Shown one piece after another: positions 11,901 through 23,900 of a DNA stretch of 64,000 bases (positions are counted from its first letter, which is position 1; the number at the start of each line of letters is the position of its first letter). This DNA comes from Sphaerolaimus hirsutus (lineage: Eukaryota; Nematoda; Chromadorea; Monhysterida; Sphaerolaimidae), in the NCBI GenBank assembly GCA_964036195.1, contig OZ038455.1, positions 2,311,855 to 2,375,854 on the forward strand. The letters are read 5' to 3'. The translations under genes and the position numbers were made by a program. A model generated the notes under the pieces. It was given only the letters and a program-made list of their open reading frames with translations, had not been told where the DNA came from and made no database searches.

Positions 11901-14900
11901 TTGAATGCTGCCGGGTCGAATATCGCAAAGGCTTACCTCAAAGTCGCAGGGGCCGCTGCCACATTGAGTGCCCAGCCCCCGCCCATTATCACCCAGGTGA
12001 GCATTATAAGTTGCGTTTTGATATCGATAATCGGTCGATAATTGGTCGATTGAGAGGTATCTAAGTGTGGACATTGTGTCGATATATTGTGCGACCAGGA
12101 AAATCTAAACTGGATCTGCCCACCTACACTCACAAGTTTACTACCGAAATGTCGAAAAAATTGATGATTGGACCCAAAAATATTTGATTAAAAAAAATTT
12201 ACAAGTCTTTTTACAGGCACCTTATCGCAGGTAAATACTTTTAAATACTTTTTAATACTTTTTTAAAACACAACCCCCCCCCCCCCCAGGGCCCGGCCAA
12301 CCAAACAATAGCACTCAATTCACTGGCGATTCTTCCATGCCGCGCAGTGGGCCACACTACCCCCACATATTCCTGGCTCAAATCTGGGGAACCCCTCATG
12401 GAGACCCTCCCCGAGGGTGATCGGGGTCGCTTCACAATTATAAACTCAAGCGGGGGTGCCCTCAAAATAGATCAGTTGAAAAAACGCGATTCCGCCGTTT
12501 ATACCTGCGTGGCTAGCAATTCTGATGGGCAGAGCACTTGGTCCGCGCAGCTGAGGGTCGAGGGTTCGTTTCCGGGTGTTTTTTTGCATTTTTTGGTTGT
12601 GACGTGTTTAGCGGAAAACGGAAAAGTGAGACGGAAATCGGAAGATGTAATTAGTGTGAAGAATATTTTGCACGAGAGAATGTGGAAGTGTAAAAGATCA
12701 GTGTAAAAATGTGCAAGTTTCAAAATTATGTAAAACACCGTTTAAAGTAAAAGTCGTCGTCAAAAGTCATCTAAAGTCATGAAAACTGGCAAACGTCCCG
12801 TACAAAAATAAAATAAAATTTGACATTTTACAGTGTCCGAAATTGACGCCTGGTCCCAAACCAACCAAACACCCCCCCCAAATCGCAGCGCACACATCCC
12901 CATCAGTAGTATTCCGTCGAATGCCGGAGCCATCCGCGTTCCCTTCGGCGCCCTCAAAACCGCGCGCGGTAAATGTCACCCGCACGAGTGTCACCATCGA
13001 GTGGAGACCCCCCGTGAATCAGGGGGCCTCCCCCGTGACTAACTACTTGGTGCAGTATTTTAGCCCTATGGTTGGGCAGGTGAGTGCTGATATACTTTTT
13101 TGGGTGTGTTTTTTTCAAATGTTGGATGGGTATTACTGGGGAAAATATTTGGGCGGAGATTTTTTCTGGTTCTCAATGATTTTCTGTCTAATTTGAGGTA
13201 TAGGTATTTAAGGAGTTTTACGTCTTTCAGCTGTGTTCCGCCACAGGGGATTATTGAAGGGTGTAGTATTCGATTTTTTTTGTAAACGTAAAATAACTAG
13301 GTAGAGCTTGTCGCATCATATAGGCGCTGATATTTACTTGAGTCCACCCATCACACAAAATTGAATGGCGCCATTTATCCCTGCTTTTTCCACCACTAAC
13401 CACCAGTGGTACCCCTGGCGCAATCCGTCCTCCACTGGTTCGATTCCCACCTTCCACATTGCACTTTTTGCACTACCCCCCCCTCCCCCCTACACAGACG
13501 TGGCTGAACGCAGCGGACGTGACGGCTCGCAACACTCTACTCGTGTCTGGATTGCGGCCGGCCGCCTTGCACACGTTCATCGTGCGCGCAGAAAATCAGC
13601 ACGGCATTGGCGAGCCCAGCGCAATGAGCAGCGTTGTGAGGACTGCGGGGGAGGGTCGGTCATTGGGGGCCCTGTGCCCGCGGCCATGTGAACCCGCTGG
13701 GCATGTAGAGCCGGCTGTCATGTAATTCCACCCGCTGGCCATGTAGCCATGACGTTTTTTGTCACTTTTCAATTTTTGCCAAAGTGCTGGACACATTTGA
13801 ATAAAGCCAAATGTGATAAGTAATGGCATTTCTCATCATATTTGACATTACTCAAATGTGTTAATCTATAACACTTTATAATGTGAAAAGTCACAAAAAA
13901 CGTCAAAAATGCCATTTTTTACGGGTTTTTTTTGTCACTTGATACCTGATAAAGTGAAGATATTCCTTGAATAAAGTAAAAATATAATAAGAAATGTCCT
14001 TACTCATTATATCTGGACTTTATTCAAGGAATATCTTAACGTCATCAAGTGAAAAGTGACAAAAAACGTCATGGCTATTGGCTACATGGCCAGCGAGTAG
14101 AATTACATGGCAGCCGCGTCGACATAACCAACGAGTTTACATGGCTATTGAGTCTACGTCGATTGGGGGGGGGATTGGATCGGTTTTGGAGTGCTCTACG
14201 CACTGGGTGTCAACTGGTTTCTGTGTCAATTCAGATTTCATTTGACACGTCACGTGAGAATTTCTAAGCGCTTAAATATGTGGCAATGTCGAAAAGGAAT
14301 TCATATTGGTGCATTTCAACATTTTGGTTGCATTTATTGTGCATTTTAACATCTGAAATCTGAATAGAAACCAGTCGCCCAGTTGACACCCGATGTCATT
14401 GTCAACTAGTGTGTAAATATATGGTCAATGTTTGTTTTTAAATAAAACGTGTTTTTGAAAAAAACGAGGATTTTCTTTTTTCGGATTGAAAATTGTTGCC
14501 GACTGGTTTTCGTCCCAGTTGCCACATTTATTCGCCGGCCAATTTCTTTGTTCAAGTGAAGCCACTCAAATTTCCCTTTTAGACATCATTCACAAGAACA
14601 CCTCGCTCATATTCAACTCAGACGGGGCGGCGCCCAATTTATTCCCGATTGACGCCGACGGAAGTTCGTTCAACGTCGACTTGGCCCGTTCTCGTTTGGG
14701 CACGGAGCAATTGGTCAAGTTGCAACAAGCCAAAACTGTCAACTCGACCGCAGTTCAGCTGTTTTGGAAGGTGCAACGGGAGGAGCCCCTCATCGGGGGG
14801 TTCTATGTCAAGTGGCACGGACCCGAGGGGGGTGCCGGGGGTGCCCAGAGCTGGCTGAATGTCACCCAGCCCAAGGCGACTAAGGCGCTCGTGACCGGAC

Positions 14901-17900
14901 TCAAACCGTTCACTACTTATACGTTTTTCCTGGTGCCTTACTACAGGACTGTTGAAGGTTGGCCGTTTTTGAATGTGATGATAATGTTAAGAAATATGAA
15001 TGTGAAAAATCGATTAATTAAATTTATTTAATTAATCAATTACCGCAGTTTTGTGATGTATCTTATCGCATCGTTTACCGCAACGTGAAACATAGTACAC
15101 CTGAAAAGTGTTGGCTGAAAAATAGATACACTATACCGTTTACCGGAAGATGAATATACACCGTACCGCATCATTTACCACAAAGATGAGCGTACTCCGT
15201 ACTGTACCGTAAACCATCCAAACCGTACCTTATAACCGTCCCACAACCCCCAGGCATCCCCTCAAACTCCCTTGCGGGTGCCACGGGGGAGTCCGTTCCC
15301 AGCGCGGCTCCCAGGGACGTGCGCGTGCGTATGATGAACATGACCACGCTGCGCATCTCGTGGAGACCCCCGCAGCCCGACAAACTCAATGGGGTGCTGC
15401 AGGGGTACAGGTGGGTGCAGGGGGGGTTGGGGGTGGTGCTGGGTTGACTGGGGTGGGTTTTCAGTCGGATGGGGATCTTGTTTTGTATTGATTTTGAGTG
15501 TAGACGGGTTGAAAGTGTTGTTTTGTTGTTGTAAAGATCAATCAATGTATTATTATTTTTTAAATTGGAATACCGATCAAATAAAAAAGCTTTAGGCCGC
15601 GTTTACACGGATTTTTTGTGACGACTCAACATCACTAAAAAGTTCAATAAATTGGGTAAAAAAGTTCCAAATTCATGAGAAAAAGTGGTCAATTGTACAT
15701 TCAACCTAGGCGAATCTACATGTCAAATTGCAGAATCGTGTTTATAGCTTAGACCTATATACGTTTGAAACCATTTTTCTGTTGTCGCTGGCTGTCGGGA
15801 GACTGTCCGACAACAGCAAATTCTTTTCAAACGTCGATAGGCCTAAGCTACAAACACGATTCTGCAATTTGACATGTATATTCGCCTAGGTTGAATCTAC
15901 AATTGACCACTTTTTCTCATGAATTTGGAACTTTTTTACTCAACTTATTGAACTTTTTAGTTATGTTGAGTCTTCACAAAAAATCCGTGTAAACGCGGCC
16001 TAATGAAAGTGAAGTTCAATATCGGTATTGAGCAACTATATAAATTCGATCCCGATATCTAAAAGTGTCATCCCAGACACACCGCCCTGGATTTCGCTAT
16101 TGGGGACCGTAAAAAAAATCTATTTTCTAAAATAAAAACTAAATTCTTCAAATTTAATATCAAATGTCTCTCAAATCAGAATCACATCTCAAAACCATAT
16201 ACCCGACCCCCTAAATACCCCCCCCCTCTCCAGAATCCTAGTCCTCTCAAACACGTCCTCAGCTGCGCGAAACATCAGCACCTCCGAGCGGGCGGCCTCG
16301 GTGACCCTGTTCCACCTGACCCCCGGATACACGTACAGGGTGAAGGTGGCCGCGGCCACGGGCGCGGGGGTGGGGCCCTACCACGGCACCAACGTGCTCA
16401 CTATGAGTTGGTGGGGGGGGGGGGTTGTTTCACAGCAAAACATGCGCTGGTGATCTGCCGTTATCTGCGGTGAAATGGCTTCACGCAGACGCTCGCAGGC
16501 ACTTTAACGCACTTCGCGAATTTCTGATTTTTTCTGTAAACAATTTGGTGATAAAATGCGTGAAGTGTCGGTGAAGTGCATTCCATCGGTGATCAAGCGT
16601 GATCAGGCTCTGAAGTGTGATCACAAGGGGCACTTCAAAACACTTCAGTGCACTTCACGAGCACATTATTTACTGTGTTTGGGTGGGGGGTGAACCTTTT
16701 TTGTGGGGGGTGCCCATTTGGATTGGGGTCGCCCATTTCTTTGGTATGACATTTGACACTTTGCATGACATTTTACATGACATTTGATACTTGACTTTAC
16801 ACTTTACAGGGTCTGGGGTTGGCGGCAGTCCCCCAATAAATACCCAAAAGGTGTTAACAGAAACGGTTTACAAAATAAAATCAGCACCCCCTCGGTAAGG
16901 TTCAAACGGCGCTGAGCCGGTGCGCAAGTAAAACCGGTGCCCAAGTGCGCCCGGTGCCCAAGTATAATTTCCGGTGCGCAAGTACGCCCGGTGCCCAAGT
17001 AAAGTGTCCGTACTTGGGCACCGGGCGGCTCTTTACTTGGGCACCGGGCGGATGTTTACTTGGGCACCGGGCAGGTGCAAGCGCCCTGCCCGGTGCACAA
17101 GTATGGGAGCTATAGGGGGGTGATAGCGTATGGGTGCGATGGGAGCGGTGCAGATCACATACCCGCCCAGCATTGCTATTCTCATACAACATACCCCTAA
17201 ACACGCAGATGTCAAAAGTCAAAGTGTCAAAAGTCATGAGAAATGCCCTGCAAAACGGCAATTCAGTTGCCATTTTGCATGGCATTTTCCATGACTTTTG
17301 ACACTTTTCATGACATTTGACATTTTACAGGATTTACGACTGGACCCAGGGGTTATTTCGAGAAAATTCAACTTCAATTCAACTTCGCAGACCCTGTAAA
17401 AAGCCCTGTCAAATGTCAAATGTCATGAAAAGTGTCAAAAGTCACGGGAAATGCCCTGCAAGATGGCAATTCAGTTTCCATTTTGCATGGCATTTTCCAT
17501 GACTTTTGACACTTTTCATGACATTTCATGAAACTTCCAATTCCCCAGAAAACAAAATTCCCAAATTTCAATTCAAGTGAACCCGGCCCGCCCGGCCCGA
17601 CGCAACCGTGCCCAAGTAATGCACAAGTGTTGCCCAAGTAAACAGTCGCTCGGTGCACAAGTAAAGTGCACAAGTACAGGCACTTTACTTGGGCACCGGG
17701 TGTACTTGGGCACCGGTCTTCATACTTGGGCACCGGGCGTACTTGGGCACCGGTTTTACTTGGGCACCGACCCACGCCCGTTCAAACAGGATTGACAATC
17801 GGGATCACGATTGTTTTTTTGAGATTTCGGGATCGGGGTCGGGATTGGCCTTTCGGGATCGGGATCGGGATTTAGGCCTAAAAATTGTTTTTTTAAAGGT

Positions 17901-20900
17901 TTTTTTACCTGATATTTCACAAAATGACCCAAAACACCAAAAAACAATGGATGCCACAAACATTGGATTAAATTGGCATACAAAACAATGCTATAGATTC
18001 ATTTAGGCACTGCGCAATGGGCTGCCTGGCATTGTCATTCACACCACTCTACACTATATTCATGTGTATTAACCTTAAACTATGGTAATGGGCACTGTAT
18101 CGAGTCCTTTTGTAGTGGTGCCCATGCCCATGGAACAGAGATAGGGAGGGAGCTGGGGAAATGTGCTCTTGCGTGCAATTTTTTTGCAGACTGCATACAA
18201 AATGGTCCTTTAAAAGTGCCATTTCTGGCACCTTTTGTGTCTGTGAATTTTTCCGGGATCGGGATCGGGATTGGGGCATTTTCTTCGGGATCGCGGGGTC
18301 TCGGGCTTTTCAAAATCTCGGGATCGGGATCGGGATTGGCTTTTTCAAATTTCGGAATCGGGATCGGGATTGAGGTTTCGGGATCGGGATCGGTATCGGG
18401 ACCACAAAATCCCGAAATTTCTCGGGATTCGGGATCCCGTTTGAATCTCGTTTGAACCGCTCGCCTCGGGGGGAAGGGGGTCTTACTCTTATTCGAGCAT
18501 CCCCTACTACACCCAAATCCATGTTTCCCACGCAGACAAGGCGACATTGTCTCGACACGTGAGTCTGGAGGGCGGGCGGGAGGGCGGCGGGGGTCTGATG
18601 CAAGTCGCCTCCAATCCCTACTTCATCGCGCTGCTGGGCGCCCTACTCTGGCTGCTCATCATGCTGCTGATTGTTGTCATTTGGTTGGTGCCCGATGTGT
18701 CGTTGAAGGGTTTTTGTCGGGTTGCCCGATGTAGTGGGGGGGCCTGGTTATTGGTTAGCGATGAAGGGGGTGCTCCGAGAAAACTTTTCGGGCATAAGAT
18801 ATCACCAAAATGGGTGAGCCGGTCACTGAGGGCACACGGTCAAGTGACGAGTACAGGCTCAAATAGTTCAGTAGCCAAAAAAATATCCTGGGGTAGATAA
18901 ATGACTGAGGGGCCTCCTGGATAATGAGATTGGGCGATTTGGGGGGGGCCTCCCATGGGACCCCCTTGGGAGACCCCTCCTCTACAGCGTTGTATCCACG
19001 TAAGGCAACCGCCCGTTTGTATTTGCAGGTACAACAAATGGCGGCGCGGCAAGAAGGCGCCCGCGTCGCCATTCATCAAGATCAACGACGGGTCAGTGAT
19101 GACCGCCAGGGACGCGCTCTGGATGGACCCCTCCGCACCCGGCTATCCAGGTGAGAGGGGGTTGGCTCGCTGGTCATGTAAACCGACCAGGTCATGTAAA
19201 CATCGAAAGTTTTCCATTGTCGACCCGATAAATTTTCTTTTAGGAGCAATTCATGCACTTATCGACATGTAAACGGAGCGTCACACGTGGACAAAACATT
19301 TCTTCCATTTCCCCCCGCAAAATCAGTCGACTTATCGACACTTTATCTCGATATACTGCATCACATAAATGGAAAAAGTTTTTGTTGTGTGAAAGTAAAC
19401 TTAAAAGATACTTTTTGCAACAAAAAATTGTACTAAAATAATGAAAAATATCCTCCGAAAATGTATCCAAACTTAATAGGTCACAACTCCCCGCCCCCAA
19501 AATACAATCCAAATGTACCCCCCCCCCCTAGGCAATGCTCAACAATCGATGCTGGCTGCAGCGGTGGCCAACTACTCGGGCAGCACGGCCGACTACGGCG
19601 AGCACGGCGACGCCAACCTCATGGACGGCCCCCCGCCCGCCTACCCCGGCCTCGCCCAGCCCATGGTGCCCCTCGCTAATGGTTAGGGGGGGGGGGTGTT
19701 TCCGGGGGGGGGGGGGGCGGGGCTGGCGCCCCTTTTGCGTTGTTGATGCATAAAGAGTGTCGTCGTGGCAACTTATCGAGTCTAATAAAGACGCTGTGGC
19801 GCTAGCGTTAAAATGGAACGCGCTTGGCACTATTTCTTGTGGCGGCATTGGCGCTTGGTGCCATTGGCGCTTGGCATTGGCATGTAAAAAACAATGGCGC
19901 TTGGCGCAAAAGTTTTGTTTTTAACATTATGAATTACTTCATTTACAAAACATCTAATAAAAGTTGTAGGATAATCAGAATGGCTAGAATAGGACGAAAA
20001 GAACGTTTGTCAGATACATCTAACCATTCAAATCAACTTAAATCCCCCCAGGCGCCAGTGCGGCGACCCTGTCCCGTTCGCACCCGCACCAGTACGCGCA
20101 CCTGTGCTCCAACGGCAACCTGACCACTTTCCACCACCAGCAGCGCTCGTGTGCCCCGGGGGAGGCGGAGTCTAATGCCAATCCTTATGCCACTACTACC
20201 TTGGTTATGGCCCAGCATCATAGGTACGGTTTTGAGGGGTTTTGGGGGGTTTTAAGTGGCTGTTTAAGTGACAAGTGAAGAAGTGACAATCATGGTTGTT
20301 TAGTGTGAGTGAAATTGTGGGCGGTAAGTTCAATGATCAGTAAACTTGAAAGTGTCCAGTATTTTTATCAATTTACAAATTCGCTTATACAAATTAAATA
20401 CAAGTATTTTTTGCCACTTACCACTATTTCATTGTAACTCTCCATGTGCGGGAATCGGCACCGAACTGTTTGCGCTTTTTAAAAACTCAATCCTTCAAAA
20501 ATCGTTTTAAAAAAACCCAACCCCAGGTACGTGTACGGGGGTCGGCCGCCCCCCAAACAGCCGCCACCCCCGGCACCCAACGACCCCCTGGAGGCGGGGC
20601 TGAGCTACGGGCCCCCCTACCCGACCAATCAGCGAGGACAAAGGGCCGCCCGCCCCGCCCTGGCCGACTTCCTGCCGCCGCCCCCCTTGGAGGCTCCGCC
20701 CCCCGCACCTTTGAATCACTGTGGGGTGAATGGGGTCGATGTCAGGAGTGCGCCCTTGCATAGGAGGTGCGTTTTTGGGGGCCCTCGGCGTCGGCACCCC
20801 CCCCCCCCTTTTGGTGATGAAATCGTATCTGGTTTTGGGACCCTGCCAGTTTTCACACAGTGAGGAAACAAGGGCAATGTCATTCGTGCTAAACATACTA

Positions 20901-23900
20901 GGTTTAAGCTGAAATTTCAACTGAACTCGTTTATCAGATTTGAACGCATTTGAGTTTACAAAAATGATGTGCCCGTCAAGTACAGCTGACAGAAATTGAA
21001 TACAACGCGTGTCAGTACACTCAAATGCGTTCTAAGCTGATGTATGCGTTTTCCTTCATATAAATTTTATTTAAAACTAGTTTGTGTGGACACATTTCTG
21101 AATCCTGTAAAGTGTCACGTGACAAAAAGTGTCAAAGGTCAAGTTTCACGTGTCACTTGACATGGCACATGCATCATCCAGCCCCAAGCGCACAATATAC
21201 CACGCATTCCACCCCTTCTCAGGCACCAAGTGGGCGGGGCTTCAGCGCGGGGGGGTCGGCCGGGGGTGGAGCCGGGGGTGCCCCTGAGCGCGGGGGCGCA
21301 GCAGCGCAACCAGTCGCAGCAGGACGAGTACGACTACGAGACGCTCAACGACTACTTGCTGCGGTCCATGAAACGGACGCACCCCCCGCCCCCGCACAGG
21401 GGACACAAGCACAATGGTACGGGCATGGGGGCACTTTTGAGAGGGGGCTTTTTGGCATTGTGCCAGCTGGAAATCAATCCTAATGCTGATTTCGTATTTC
21501 AAAATGTAGGTCAAATGGTTGACTTGTTGATAGCGTAGGGGTTGATACCGTAGGGGTTGATACCGTAGGGTAGAACTGGATGGCTGGAATGAGGTGTACG
21601 TTAAATGCAGTTGTCTGAAGTTAAAATGACTCATTCCGGTCATCTCATACTCTTTCAAGGCTCAATACTGAACTGTGCGTGCACAGAAACGTGTCTGCAT
21701 CTCTAGTCAAGTCCACGCGTGCAATTGCCAGATGTCCACGGGGACTCGTGCGCAGCGGCGGGCCCGTCGGATGTCCAGCGGGCAGAGTGCAGCTCGGCGT
21801 GCAGCGGCAGCGAGTCTAGCAGCGCGGGCGACCAGTGCGCCAGCGGCGGCACCGGCGACCCCCTGGACGAGCAGCTGGAGCCCGGCGACGACGGCCACGT
21901 GCAGCTCGACTTGGAGCACGCCTCCGTTGGCTCCGCCCACTTGCAGACCAATGGCAACGGGTTGGTTGAGGGGTGACTTCTGCATGTGGAGAATGGCAAA
22001 AACCTATTTAGAGGTGGAAAGTAAAAGTTTCGAAGCGTGGTGAAGTGACGAGTGAAATGAGAAGTAAAAAAGTTTACCATTCTCAATGTGTATCAGGGGT
22101 CTCGAATGGGGGGTTGGGGGGGGGGGTTACCCCTCCCCCCAAATCGCTCAGCTATTTACCTATCTGGAGCGATTTTTGAGCAACTATACACTAATTTTCG
22201 CTGAAAATCGCTGGGCTCATTTTTAACCTTATAGATTTTGGACGATCAAAAGTATAAAGTTACCAATAATCCCTAGTTAATGCCCATATCTCAACTAGTT
22301 TGAGTTTCTTGCATTGTCCGAAATATGTAAGTAAATCAATATTGTTTCAATAGCTTTGAATAGGTTTCTTTTTAAGGAATAAGTTTTTTTTGCAGCAGCT
22401 TTCAGAAACAGATCGTGTTGGCAAAAATTTACTGTTTGCAATTGTACGATCTGTGACCAATCCCGCACCATGTAAAATGACGTTTTACTTTGTCAAGTGT
22501 CATGTAAAGTATCGTTTATAATATCCCTTTGCTCATCTTACATTGTACATGGCATTGGAAATATTTCTGACATGACAATGGCTATTCAATTCTTACATTT
22601 CAGACCATGTTTGAAATTAAAGTTATGTTTAAGTGCAGGCAGGGGTCTCGAATGGGGTGGTTCCCCCCCCCCCAACCGCCCAGCTAAACCCCTGTTTACC
22701 TCGATCCGGATGGTTGTGAATTTTTTAAAAACGTTTTGTTCACGCCCCCCTGTAAAGTTTTCGGGAAAATTGACCCGACTTGAAAAATAGCCCAAAGAGT
22801 TGTCTACATGATGTGCGGATCGCCCCCCAATATAACGCCGCGTGGCCCGCTTACACGGCCCACGCGACGTTATATTGGGGGGCGATCCGCACATCATGTA
22901 GACAACTCTTTGGGCTATTTTTTGAGTCGGATTTATTTTCCCAAAAACTTTACAGGGGGGCGTGAACGAAACATTTTTAAAAAATTCACAACCATCTGGA
23001 TCGAGGTAAACAGGGGTTTATCTATCTATCCCGGAGGCCGCTCAGCTATCTATCCCGAATGCAAAATGTTGGGCTACTACCTCCTTAAACCCCCCCCCCC
23101 CAATGGCTCAGCTATCTGGAGCGCTTTTTAAGAAACTATACCCCATTTTTTGCTCAAAATCGCTTTTTTCATAACTTTTTTATATACATTTTCACCTCCA
23201 AAATACTGTTGTTCATATTTACTAGGGTTCAAACGATATGACTTTTCGATATCGATATTCGATATTCGATATTGAAAAATGGTCGATATCCGATATTCGA
23301 TACGATACGATATATCGTTTGAACCCTAATATTTACCCATTTTCAGCTATTTTTAGTACTATATGCTCTTGTATACCCATTTTGAGCTATTTTACACCTA
23401 CTTTTAGCGATTTTTCTCCCTTTTCTTCTACACCCTGAAATAGCCTATTTATCGAACCACCACAACCCCCCCCCCCAAACCCACCCAAACCCCCAAACTT
23501 TTTCCAGCTATCTAAATATCTATACCGACGGCCGCTCAGCTATATATCCAACCACTCGGAGGGTCAAAATTCAAGATACCCCTGATGTGTATCATGTACA
23601 TTTTAATTTTTTCTTGTTCATTGTTAAATCTGACAATTTTTCAACAAACTTGCAAAATACCAAATCACCAAAATTGCTTCCACCCCCATTCCACCCCCCC
23701 CCCACACGCAGCTACATGTACAGCGGGGAGTCGGGGCGGGGGGACGCAGCCAAGGGGTCCGACCTGTGCACCGGTTCCAGACCCCCGCAGCCGTGCATGG
23801 GCGTCAGCGCCAGCGCCCTCACCCAGAGCACTCGTGAGTACACTTTGGGCTATTTTGGCAACCGCGAATTGAGTCAACTGAGTGCTTTGGGGGTTTCGGC

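Larger units (their letters stand above)
22094..23584. mobile_element. hAT-like element CAGGGG, robo intron 21, with nested elements
   Basis: Starts CAGGGGTCTCGAATGG, ends GATACCCCTG, flanked by ATGTGTAT at 22086-22093 and 23585-23592. It contains a large palindrome (22683-23019), an internal CAGGGGTCTCGAATGG repeat at about 22640 and a complete nested element at 23223-23328. Confidence 0.82.

Noticed and set aside
13600..13645. Strong GTGAGG donor inside robo exon 11
   Set aside because: It gives phase 0, which breaks the frame into exon 12; the weaker GTCGGT at 13655 fits.
18547..18900. ORF continuing past the robo transmembrane helix ([14 protein letters not shown])
   Set aside because: Reads into the intron; the donor at 18684 gives the phase that joins to YNKWRRGKK.
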